Positions 45,905 through 56,118 of a stretch of 64,000 nucleotides of DNA are shown piece after piece. A program made the position numbers and the translations under genes. The stretch covers positions 23,684,013 to 23,748,012 of the forward strand of contig OZ026519.1 of NCBI GenBank assembly GCA_964019695.1. The letters are read 5' to 3'. How positions within the stretch are numbered: position 1 is the first letter of the stretch; every line of letters begins with the position of its first letter. The notes below the pieces were generated by a model, which was not told the origin of the DNA, did not search any database, and was given only the letters and a program-made list of their open reading frames with translations. The stretch comes from Loripinus fragilis (lineage: Eukaryota; Mollusca; Bivalvia; Lucinida; Lucinidae).

Positions 45905-48245
45905 CTGGGGAAGTCATTATACTCTGCTAGCAAACCAAAACTGGCAATCCAAATCGATGATATTCCCTCTTTCTAATAGAGATTATTAAAATGAAGGCAA
46001 ACTCATTGATAGGCGCACGAGCAACTATCCAAAATATGATTTACATGTTTTGGTTTGTGGCAAACTGTATGTTGTTTAGCAATGATACAAAATTGCAGTG
46101 AGTGTTTACAACAGAAGAACTTTATTAATTTTTGTACCCAATTTTTAAACATTTTAGACTTTTAATTGTCCTCGTATATTGTTATTTTATTTCTTATATG
46201 CAGCCCTGGTAGAAAACAAATCCAGAATGACACCAAACAAAACACTGAGATTCAAACTTCTCACATTTCTTTACTTTGTATTCCATGATCATTTAATTAC
46301 TGTGATGTTAAGGTACTAGTTCATGTGAATATAAACAATAACTAATATAGTGTAATGTCTAGTTTATATAGTATTTCTGACATTTGTGTTTATTTTACCT
46401 ATCAGAAACAATCTTAAGAAATGACACAGGCACACAAAATGGAGTTAAACTGACATTTTCATTGTTGTATAATTGTGTATGCTACATATAATAGAGCCCA
46501 GACAAACAATATTTTATCTCATATTCCATTATCTTGAAGCTGTTTGATTAAACATACCCCCTAAACTTGAGTGGCAATGAAGAAAAGTACAAATGTTCAT
46601 AAAAATGCGTGAAAAAATAAGGGTTCATTTAATAACGAGTTTTATGCCTTATGTTGTAGATATTGTTTGTAAGTTTATAGAAAATATATACCATGATAAT
46701 GAGCAGCAAAGTATAATAAATTCAGGAAGTTGCAAAATCAAAAAGTAGCAATCAGAATATACGTTTTTACAAGAAATAATTCACAGCGTTCATAAGTTAC
46801 GCAATATACTCTAAATACAATGCACACAAATTCTAAGTCTTATTAGCGGACACTTTGAACTATCTGAGATCAAATTGTCAATTTTTTACTGTAGAAGTAG
46901 AAGAGTTCAAGAACACTTTACACTGAAAAAATGCCACATTGTGAAAAATACTGTTTAACTCTTTGGCTGCTCATTACGCCTAAATATCGTCTGCTGACGA
47001 CATTTCCAGGAGTGTTTATTTTTTGTAGCATGTGAAGGGTCAGGTGCATCTTGATTTCTAATGTAGGGTAAATCTCACATAATATTGTCGGGAATATTCA
47101 TGATATTAGCGGCTTGAATCTTTCAATTTTATTTTCCAGTTTTAGGTTTTCGTCTTAGCGCCAACTCTTAATTGTATTTACCTATTATCTTAAACCCTTT
47201 TAAGACCAATGGAATGTTCCATAAAGCTGCATGTAATGAAGTCAGTATATTATGGGGGTCACAGGTTATATTCTTTTTTTTTTTAAAAAAAAATGTCTTT
47301 CTCTGAAGACCGACAGAGCAGACCCTGATGAAATGCCGCATTTTGTGGCATTACAACTGGGTCTACATTGTTTGCCATAGAATCCGTTTACGGGTGTCCG
47401 GCAAAGGGATAACACGATTTAGTGCAGTTGCTGTTTTGAACATGCCTTTCATCATTTTAACAAAGCATGAAAGAGGTATTTTAAAAAAGGTAAGCTGCAA
47501 TTATCACGAGATTATGCTTACTTTATTTTCATAAAGACTTTCAAAATAAGTACATGTATGTACTTACAAGATCTGTTTTATCCATAAACTTAATTTAGGT
47601 TAATTTATCTGATTTATACGATTTTTACATAAATCCTGACCACGGTATCCATGGATATCCAAAAAGCATTTAAGAATTCACCACATAAAGAACAGACTGA
47701 AACTGTCGTGAAATCATGAAATCGGTTTAATTATTAAAATTTATAAAATATTTAGGGAAATTTATTAAGAACAAGGAAATTTTACTAAACGATCTGTGTC
47801 ATGAAACTATGGCACTGTTTCATCAGTCTTACCATTCTAAGATCATAAAACATCCATTATGTAATTGAGCTACACATCTCGTTTTTGGTCAGAGACATCA
47901 CCAACATCTATTTCAATGTTTGCTTGATCGTCGATGGCTCTCGTGATACTGTGCGGCTGTGCAGGCTCACCTAAGCTTATGGTTCCGCTCTGTCAATTAA
48001 TACTGTTTTAACATGAGCTGTCGTAGGAAGGAAATTAAAAGACAACGGGGTAGTAATTTACTTCCTTCCACAATTTGCTTCCGCTAGCAAAATATATGTA
48101 CCCTTACTAGTCCGTATATCGTCAAGATTTTCATTTTTAAATCTTTTTTAAATCTATTTAAAAAGTACGGAAACTATGAGCCACTGATTCCATTGAGTAA
48201 GCGGCCACTCAAAAATAGAGAGCAGCGAAAGTTTTAAAGACAGGT
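45905..48245. other. AT-rich stretch, nothing recognised
   Basis: More than 2 kb without a convincing exon or repeat. A T-run and A-run meet at about 47274-47293. Confidence 0.45.
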
Positions 48246-48249
48246 GTTA

Positions 48250-48322
48250 GCTTAGTGCTTGTCGAAAGTATTGCAGAATGCTCTACTTGAGCATTCTTCA
48301 ATACTTTTGACCTGTATTAAGC
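48250..48322. repeat. Imperfect 34-bp hairpin, miRNA-precursor-like
   Basis: GCTTAGTGCTTGTCGAAAG pairs with CTTTTGACCTGTATTAAGC, and GTATTGCAGAATGCTC with GAGCATTCTTCAATAC, leaving a 5-base loop TACTT. Three mismatches and several G·U pairs interrupt the stem. Length and imperfection resemble a pre-miRNA but the loop is short. No mature sequence is recognised. Confidence 0.45.
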
Positions 48323-48732
48323 GATTATCGGTCTTGAAAACATATTTTGGGTCTTCTTTTGAGTAACCGCTTAAGACATGTTTCACTGAAATTAGAACAC
48401 TAGACCCACAATAGTGAACCCTAAAAACCATCTTGTCAAAAGGTTGGTCCGATTTGAATAATCGGTTGAATAAAATATAGCGTCAGATTCAATGCCAGTC
48501 CTGGCTTCAAACGTTCATCGGTGAGTTGGTGCCTGGTGTTTTTCTGCCCAACGTGTTTCAACTGTTCGTTTTACCTCTGGCGGTCTGTGAATTAGGAGCT
48601 TTTTTCTTTGTTCCATCACAGTATGATAGTTTGTTTGATGATAGATTGCAATAGTTAGAAGACCTCCATAAAAGTTAAAAATCGTGTTTAAACAACAGCA
48701 TAATCTAAGGCGAAGATTTGGCCAGTAAAAGA

Positions 48733-48950
48733 TTGAGCTGCAACATGAGATTTACAACAATGTGGTATGTGCGACCAGCAAAGGCTCAGACCATAGGCGC
48801 AGTCTGATCAGAGTCTTTGCTAGTCGCTTGAATATTTTATGACTGTTAAGCTACTGACCTAGCATCAATTTAAAAGGAGGCTGCACAGGCTGGTCTGAGT
48901 CTACACTTGTCAAAATATCACATTGTTGGTAATCACATGTCGCGGCTCAA
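48733..48950. mobile_element. MITE family A, copy 6
   Basis: TTGAGCTGCAACATGAGATT to ATCACATGTCGCGGCTCAA. Part of the inner palindrome (CCTGCGCATACGC) and about 20 bp elsewhere are missing. Confidence 0.8.
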
Positions 48951-49009
48951 TTATATTTAATTATTTACCCACCCACCCCCGGTAGCCTCGACCACTGTCC
49001 GTTCTAAGG

Positions 49010-49265
49010 CGGTGATTTATCTGTTGTTTATTCGCTGTCTGGTGTTGTTCCCATTGTGTTGGGATCTTGTTGCATGATTTTAGGTATAGTTTTGGTGCCA
49101 TTTCTAGTTTTGCAATCATCTTGTCGAGGAAGACAGAGCTAGTTGCTGATTTAATTTATTCCTGCTGTAGTGTACTAATCTGTGTCGTGTATGTGTACCT
49201 TCCTCCCGAAGCCCTGTGCAGTGTGCGGCCTGTAATTATGGCTTTTCCTGTCGTTCTTACTTGTT
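49010..49265 (+). repeat. Tail-like repeat family T1, plus copy
   Basis: TTCTAAGGCGGTGATT, CTAGTTTTGCAATCATCTTG and AATTATGGCTTTTCCTG follow T1 order. Confidence 0.55.
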
Positions 49266-49279
49266 TGTAAAGCTACTAA

Positions 49280-50110
49280 GTATCACAAAAATATAATTTT
49301 CATCGAAACTTTTCTAATATCTAAGCCCTTCTGTGTCCTTGAAAATGAGGTCATAGTTATCAAAATATAATCAGCTAATTATTATTTAAGCATGTCTCAA
49401 TGATAAATAAATATTCAGCCTACCCGGACATTTACACAGACGGAAACTGTGCTGAAACTGGTCTGTCCCCCGCCTCACCTTCGATGGGGTAACATAAGAA
49501 TTATATGGTTTACGGTTCCCGGGCAAGATAAACATGATTGTTCGTTTGGTCGATTTCTCCTGCTATTAAATAACATTAGGAGGGTGAGGTAGATACTGCA
49601 TGCTACTTTTAAAGACAATGTTATGTAAGTTAAAGACATTGAGAAACACAACATTCTAAAGAGTACCTTTTAACCAGTTGATAATGTTCAAGAGTGTCGA
49701 TGTGATGCATACTTTAGCTTTAGTCTTTTGTTTCATAGAGAAAATGTATTGGGTGAATGGTCACACATTCAGACTGAAGCAGTCTTAGAAGAGAGGATAT
49801 CAAATCTATATTTATTCCCTTAAAATATCTGGCTTATATGTGGCCATTTAAGTCATAGTGCCATAATCCTAGTTCAGACCGTGTTACAGTATCATGCATA
49901 TATTCAAGACACTGTCCTGTCTGAAGCCACAACATCAGTGCAAAACCCATGTTGGCGATACTTGTGTCCGAAAAAGCTCTGACAAGTGGCATTATTTACT
50001 GTTCTTCTGATGACTGATCTGAATGTGGATTATTGTCTATCAGTTGTGTGAAAGAGACAACCACATACTGACAGATCAAACCACTTATGAGCGAGTGTGG
50101 ACAAATGCTG
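49280..50110. other. Gene-free left flank of the LTR retrotransposon
   Basis: No recognised element. It forms the pre-insertion sequence together with 56898 onwards. Confidence 0.4.
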
Positions 50111-50116
50111 TCTCTC

Positions 50117-50121
50117 GTTAG
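50117..50121. repeat. Left target-site duplication GTTAG
   Basis: The same five bases follow the far end of the element at 56893-56897. A 5-bp duplication is usual for Ty3/gypsy integrases. Confidence 0.9.
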
Positions 50122-50895
50122 TGTTTCGTGCCAGGCGTAACTAGAAACAAATTCAGGAAACCAAAATTTAGCTATTTGGAAAGTCAGCAAAAAGCACTTT
50201 TAAAATTTAACAAAATTTATTAAAAACAAAAATTATCATTTACAATCAGCAATGGAAAATAGTTATACAATCAAAGAAAGTCTAATTTACAATACCTTAT
50301 ATGTCCAAACTGTCCCTCAGAATATTTAACAACACAAGTCTTTCAGCAGTTTCTGATCCCCAGATTTTGAAGTTAAATCCAAATGTTCACTAAGTCTGAA
50401 TCCAAAACTGAATGATCAAAAGTAATCCAGAATGAATAAATTAAACACAGTATTCCACTATAGAATTCCAGTACAAAAGGTTTAGACTTTTAAAAGGTGA
50501 AATTATTTCAAAGATGCCCTTATGAAAAATTTACTCTTATATATACCCTTTAAGAAAGTTCTAGAACGGTCAAGAAAGACTATTATATCATATGCTATAT
50601 TTATTTATTCTGGTAAATTCCACAAACTTCTACTGAATTCCAGAACCTACTCAAAGTTTCTATTTGCATGGAAAAGAAAATTCTAGTAAGGTCTGGTCTT
50701 TTCTCCAAGGTTCCAGTACCTTCTATGACAATGCATTTTTAGGTTCTAGATGATTAGTCATAATTCTAGAAAATTCTTATAACCAAATAAATACTTTGTT
50801 TACAATAACTTATTTACCATCAATTTCTCCAATATCTGGGTTAATCAGAAACTAAGTAAACAAAATATGAATAGATAAACACCATACATGTTACA
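50122..50895 (-). repeat. 3' LTR (774 bp)
   Basis: On the plus strand begins TGTTTCGTGCCAGGCG and ends ATACATGTTACA. It differs from the other LTR at about seven sites (for example the fifth base, T here, A there), near 1%. AT-rich with many TTCTAG-type motifs. Confidence 0.93.
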
Positions 50896-50911
50896 CTTCC
50901 CCTCCTCAAAG
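50896..50911 (-). promoter_or_regulatory. Polypurine tract
   Basis: On the minus strand CTTTGAGGAGGGGAAG lies directly against the 3' LTR, where plus-strand DNA priming would start. Confidence 0.85.
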
Positions 50912-51042
50912 AAAAGAAAGTTTTATGGAGTAAAGCTTTCTTTTGCATTAATGAACAATTGTATAACAACTAATAATGTAAAATCACATCAGATCAATAA
51001 AGAGAGATAGCACAAAACTTAATATCAATAATGCTGAAGCAT

Positions 51043-51726
51043 CTAAGCCCTAGAGAGTGCATCCGGAATGATATTATCTTTTCCCTTAATATGTCTGATA
51101 TCTAGATTGTGCTCTTGCAACATAAGACTCAATCTGAGTAAACGCTGGTTCTTGTTTTTCATTTTATGAATGAAAGTCAATGGATTGTGATCAGTGAAAA
51201 TGACAATAGGTGCAACTGAAGAGGCTAGGTAAACTTTGAAGTGCTGAAGAGCAAGAATGAGAGATAAGCATTCTTTCTCTACAGTAGAGTAATTTCTCTG
51301 ATGTTTGTTAAACTTTTTAGAATAGTAACAAACAGGGTGATCAACACCATTGTCATCTTCCTGTAACAATACACTGCCCGCACCAACATCACTGGCATCT
51401 ACGGCCAACTTAAATTCTTTGTCAAATCTTGGTGCTAAGAGAACTGGAGCACTTTTAAGTATGGCTTTAAGTTTTTCAAAAGACTTCTGACAATTATCAG
51501 TCCAAATAAACTTGACCCTTTTGCCAAGTAAGTTTGTCAAAGGCTCTGCTATGACAGAGAAATTATTACAGAATTTCCTGTAATATCCAGCCATACCGAG
51601 AAAGCGCATCAGTTGTCTTTTGCCAGAAGGTACGGGAAAATCTGATATAGCCTCAACTTTGGCTTCTACAGGTTTTACCAGACCTTGTCCCACCAGATGA
51701 CCTAAAATGTCAAATTTGCATGGCAA
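51043..51726 (-). pseudogene. Pol: RT thumb/connection and RNase H
   Basis: This 227-residue frame is the end of pol. FDILGHLVGQG (residues 5-15) and RQLMRFLGMAGYYRKFC (about 37-53) form the end of the RT and its connection. LAVDASDVGAGSVLLQ (about 107-122) gives the first RNase H aspartate, YSTVEKECLSLILAL the glutamate and FTDHNPLTFI the next aspartate. It ends in DIRHIKGKDNIIPDALSRA, the standard gypsy RNase H tail. It overlaps the preceding RT frame by 25 bases in a different phase, so a one-base deletion near 51705 separates them. No domain follows before the polypurine tract, which confirms that integrase is not 3' of RNase H. Confidence 0.92.
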
Positions 51727-52560
51727 AATTCACTCTTTGTTAAGTTAACTGTTAGTTTAGCTTCACTAAGTCTGTAGAAGAAATTTCTGATAGTTTGTAA
51801 GTGTTGTTCCCATTCTTCGTTGAAGATGATAGCGTCGTCGATATAGGCTTTACAGCCAGCCAGATTAGATATCAAGCTGTTAACTAAGCGTTGAAATGTT
51901 GCTGGGGAGTTCTTCATTCCAAACGGCATAACTTTGTACTGATACAATCTGTCTGCAGTAACAAATGCTGAGATCTCCTTTGCTCTGTCTGTCAGAGGTA
52001 TTTGCCAAAATCCTTGAAGCAGGTCAAATTTCGTGACATATTTGGCTTGTCCAATGTTATCGATGCAGTCATCGATCCGTGGGATGGGAAAAGTGTCTGT
52101 TTTGGTGACAGAATTTACTTTACGGTAGTCCGTACACATGCAAAATGTCCCATCAGGTTTTGGTACAAGAATACAAGGAGAACTCCATTCACTTTGACTA
52201 GGTTCTATAAAGTCATTATCCAGCAAATATTGAACTTCTTCCCTGAAAATTTTTTTTTTTTACAGGGTTCATTCTGTATGGATGTTGTTTCACAGGTTTT
52301 GAATCATCAATAAGTTCAACATCATGATAAATTTTGTCAGTTTTGGATGGAATGTCTGGAAATAAGTGCTCATATTCGAGAATTAACTGCTTCAGTTCAA
52401 GTATCTTGTCTGAACTAAGATGTGACAATTTCTGGTCAAGATTCTTTAAGATATCAGAGTTCTTGAGTTTTGATGACGCGGGATCAGATTTCACAAAGTT
52501 CATATCTTCAGAGTCCATTTGATTTTGTTCAGGAGGGACAGTATTAACTAGATTTACTGA
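51702..52560 (-). pseudogene. Pol: reverse transcriptase
   Basis: The start of RT lies at the end of the integrase frame (VKQHPYRMNPVKK, about 52262-52300). It continues after a shift in the frame 52226-51702, which has EWSSPCILVPKPDG, TDYRKVNS, TKFDLLQGFWQIPLT (motif A), VMPFGMKNSPATFQRL (motif B) and AYIDDAIIF (motif C, residues 127-135, nt about 51848-51822). All catalytic aspartates are present. The shift lies in a run of 12 A (plus strand T at 52250-52261), the type of site where one base is easily gained or miscounted. RT sits directly after the integrase C terminus. Confidence 0.92.
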
Positions 52561-53891
52561 TGAAATAAAAGAACTATCCCTATCAATGTACTTTTTAAGC
52601 ATGTTGATATGACATAACTGTTTTTGCTTACGCCTCCCAGGAGTGTTGACAATGTAATTAACATCACTTAACTTTTTGTCAACAGTATAAGGACCATAAT
52701 ATCTAGCTTGCAATGGCTTACCAGGAATGGGCAAAAGAGCAAGTTCCTTGTCTCCAGGTTCAAAATTTCTATCATGTGCACTTTCATCATAACGCAATTT
52801 CATTTTGCTCTGAGCTGATTTGAGATTGGACCGAGCAGCTTCACAGGCTTTTGATAATCTGTTTTTGAAACCAGACACATACTGAAGTAAGTTCAAAGAA
52901 CTGTCATCATCTGAGAGAAATTTTTCTTTCAGAAGTTTCAAGGGTCCACGCACAGTATGCCCAAATACCAGTTCAAATTGGCTGAACCCAAGAGACTCTT
53001 GTACAGATTCTCTTACAGCAAATAAAAGCAAATGAATGCCCTCATCCCAATCCTTTTCCATGTCAAAGCAGTAAGATCTGATCATGTTTTTCAAAGTTTG
53101 ATGAAATCTTTCTAAGGCACCCTGGCTTTCAGGATGATAAGCCGATGACTTGTACTGTTTAATGCCAAGTTCATGCATGACTTGTTGAAAAATTCCCGAC
53201 ATAAAATTTGAACCTTGATCAGATTATACAGACCTTGGAAGTCCCACAAATGTGAAAAACTTCACAAGTGCCTTAACAATTGTCTTAGTCTTGATATTTC
53301 TGAGTGGAATGGCTTCAGGGAAGCGTGTTGAAGCACACATAATAGTCAAAAGATATTGACAACCTGACTTTGTTTTGGGTAGGGGACCTACACAGTCAAT
53401 AATGATTCTGCTAAAAGGTTCATCAAAGGCAGGAATGGGTTGTAAAGAAGCTTTAGGAATGGTCTGATTAGGTTTTCCTACCATTTGACAAGTGTGGCAG
53501 GATTTGCAGTGCTGAGAAACATCTGATTTTAATCCTGGCCAAAAGAAATGATTCAGAATCTTGTGATAGGTCTTATTTACACCAAAATGGCCTAACATGG
53601 GAGTTTCATGAGCCAAATTTAAAATTTCAGGACGATAAGCCCTAGGAACCACAATCTGGTGGTTAACAGTCCACTCATCATCTGCTGAGACATCAGGAGG
53701 ACGCCATTTTCTCATCAAAATGTCATTTTTGACATAATAGCAAACAGGGACTTGTGACATTTCATTTTCATCTAAAGCTCTATCAAATAAAGGTGATATC
53801 TCAGGATCACTGTGCTGTTCCTTACAAAGCTGTGACCTTGACAGCTGGTCATGACCTTGGTCATTTGAAATTAAAGGTGAAAGGTCAATGT
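52560..53891 (-). pseudogene. Pol: integrase with zinc-binding, catalytic and GPY/F parts
   Basis: The zinc-binding part has LAHETPMLGHFGVNKTYHK with CKSCHTCQMVG (HHCC). The catalytic core has RIIIDCVGPLPK (first Asp), SDQGSNFM (second Asp, about 53222-53200) and HPESQGALERFH (Glu, about 53140). Next comes a GPY/F module (ARYYGPYTV at about 52710) and HINMLKKYI. A TAA at 53224-53226 interrupts the core just before the second Asp, one base change from a glutamine codon. The same frame is continuous with the protease upstream except for TAG (53917-53919) and TAA (53893-53895). The frame then runs on into RT. Integrases of ordinary gypsy elements would lie after RNase H. Confidence 0.92.
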
Positions 53892-53916
53892 TTTACCTTG
53901 AAATGTCAAAGTCAGT

Positions 53917-54413
53917 CTAAATGTCAGCCTGGCTGGGAGAAAGAGAATTTAAAATCTCATCATTAAAGGACTGACCTATTAAAGTGTCAGCTAAATTAAT
54001 ATCCTGCATCCCATTATTCTGATTGGCTCTCTTTGCCATTGCCCTAGTGACAGCACAAGAAGGGTAAAGGTCAGGAATTTCCTGCTCAATAGGATCAGGC
54101 GGTTGATCAACACAAGGTGTGTTGGTCAAAAGTGGGTCTACCACAACCTTATCTCCAGCTAAATCATTGCCTAAAAGCAAGTGAACACCTTTAAAAGGTA
54201 AAGAAGGTCTAATACCTACAGCCACGAGACCAGTAACTAAGTCTGAGGACAAATAAATGTTATGGAGCGGTACATTTATAAATCCACACTCTACACCCTG
54301 GATAAGGACACTTGTCCCAGAATAAGTCTTCTCAGAAAAAGGCAGGGTATCTGCCAAGATAAGAGGTTGAGAAGCACCAGTATCTCGTAAGATTTTAATA
54401 GGGGTAGACTGGC
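53917..54413 (-). CDS. Pol: aspartic protease
   Basis: ILRDTGASQPLILADTLPF (about 54393-54337) holds the catalytic D-T-G-A-S. GVHLLLGNDLAGDKVVV (about 54190) is the usual flap-end I/L-L-G-x-D motif of retroelement proteases. The frame starts after a stop and overlaps the end of the gag frame by about 120 bases in a different phase, so expression as a gag-pol fusion would need a frameshift. I see no canonical slippery heptamer in the overlap, so the phase change may be a mutation. A charged linker with a P-D-P-I-E-Q block leads to a TAG at 53917-53919. Confidence 0.85.
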
Positions 54414-56003
54414 AAAGTCACTATTTAGTGACACAGAACCATCTGATAAGAATGGTTCATAGATCTCCATAACGGCATCAGTCTCAGATGTTTTGGCCAA
54501 AATTGGATTCTCATCCTGAAAAGAAGACTGTGGTTTTAGCCTTAAAGAGGTGAGACCTGTGGGTTTAGGACTCTCCTGTCTTTCTTTTTCTCTCTTTCTT
54601 TTCAAAGCTATACATTCAGAAATGATATGACCTGATTGTTTACAATAATTGCAAATTGGCTGGGATAAAGGACTTAGACCTTTGTTTTCACCAGAAAATC
54701 TTGGTTTTGGGGTAAATGAATGACTGGAATTATCAGATGGATTACTGGGATTGGATTTTGGACCTGACTGAGGGGAATATGGTTTTGACTGAGGGGAAAA
54801 TGGTCTTGATTGAGGTGTAAATTTTAATTGTGGGTTGAATGGTTTCCTAGGAAATGGCTTGTTAACAAAAGAAGTTTTATGAGTCAAAGAATAATCATCA
54901 GCTAGTCTAGCTGCTACATCCAAATTTTCAACTTCTTTTTCATTTATGAAAGCCCTGACGTCAGAATTTATACACCATTTGAATTCTTCAACAAGCATGA
55001 GCTGTCTTAGTTTTTCATGATCAGAACCTACTTTCTTTGAAGAGCACCACCTATCAAATAATTGTTCTTTCGTTCTAGCAAATTCCACATGAGTTTGGTT
55101 AGGTTCTTTCCTACAATCTCTAAATTTCTGCCTGTAAGCTTCAGGGACCAACTCATAAGCCTTAAGAATAAGTTCTTTTACTTTGTCATAATCTGAGCTT
55201 TGTTCTAGTGAAAGCTGAGTGTAAATTTCTTGAGCCTTGCCTATTACAACGCTCTGCAAAAGTAAGGTCCAGTGCTCTCTTGGCCATTTCAGGTTTTCTG
55301 CTACCTTTTCAAAATGTAAAAAATATTTGTCAACTTCTTTTTCTTGAAATAGAGGAACGAGTCTGGTGTGTTTTGTTACATCAAAAAATTTGCCAGAGTC
55401 TAAAGGCAAAGGTTTTGATTAAGATTTTCCCTCTAACTCAAGTTCTTTCATTTTCAACTCAAATTGTAATTTTTCTTTTTCAATTCCAATGCGTTCTTGC
55501 TGTTCTAATTTTTCTCTTTCCATTTCTCTTTGTTTTTCCCTCTCTCGTTCTTCCATTTCAATTTTTTGTCTCAACAACCTATCTTCTCATTCTAATGTTT
55601 CGAGCCTTATTCTGTCCTCCCGCTCTTCTTTCTCACGTGTCAATCTCTCTTCACGCTCTGCATTTTCTGCCCTTATTCTTTCCTCTCGCTCTTCTTTCTC
55701 ACGCCTCAGTCTCTCTTCATGTTCTAACCTTATTTTTCTATCTCAACTTGCCTTTTAATTTCTAAGTCTCTCAGCTGCAAATCAGTCTGGGTAACCAGAA
55801 TCTGAGATGTGGCTGAGGAATCAAATATTTCTTCGTCCACAAAGAACTGAATGAGAATATTCTTAATTTCATGTTTTAACATGGTCTTTTTGATATTGGG
55901 TAGGCCATAATAATCAGCAATGTCTAAAAGAGCAGACTTTTTTTGCTAAGTCTAACAGCTCCTGAGAAGGCGACGCAGTAAAATCACTAAGTTTGAATGA
56001 CAT
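54291..56003 (-). CDS. Gag: coiled coil, SCAN-like capsid and CCHC zinc knuckle
   Basis: The likely start is the ATG at 56003-56001 (MSFKLSDFTASPSQELLDLA), just downstream of the primer site. A shift in an A-run near 55945, a stop near 55740 and others at about 55587 and 55419 break the N-terminal part. The intact frame is 55409-54291 (372 residues). The region 55770-55430 encodes a Glu/Arg/Lys-rich coiled coil. VPLFQEKEVDKYFLHFEKVA opens the capsid. AYRQKFRDCRK through LVEEFKWCINSDVRAFI to AARLADDY resembles a SCAN domain. A Pro/Ser/Lys linker rich in FSPQSKPYSPQS follows, then CNYCKQSGHIISEC. Gag packages element RNA in cytoplasmic particles. Confidence 0.88.
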
Positions 56004-56091
56004 ATTTGCTTTCTGCTGGCTTCAACTAGCTAAACAGCAAACAGTAAAGAATATTTTAAATTTCAAATTAATTTGGTGCAGAAGAAATTTC

Positions 56092-56113
56092 AATCCCGGA
56101 CTATGAGCCCCCA
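56092..56113 (-). promoter_or_regulatory. Primer-binding site, tRNA-Pro-like with a 3-nt interruption
   Basis: Five bases inside the 5' LTR the minus strand reads TGGGGGCTC, then ATA, then GTCCGGGATT. Without the ATA it equals the complement of the 3' end of tRNA-Pro(with CCA), the primer used by murine leukaemia-type retroviruses. The three extra bases would bulge. Confidence 0.7.
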
Positions 56114-56118
56114 ATTTC

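Noticed and set aside
52002..52522. Plus-strand frames over the RT and integrase region
   Set aside because: They are antisense to well-supported pol domains.
54291..54413. Programmed frameshift between gag and protease
   Set aside because: The frames overlap in different phases, but no X-XXY-YYZ heptamer with a following stem was found. The element has several other indels, so mutation is as likely.
55208..55765. Long plus-strand frame of 185 residues rich in Leu, Phe and Ser
   Set aside because: It is the reverse strand of the gag coiled coil (Glu/Arg/Lys codons read backwards).
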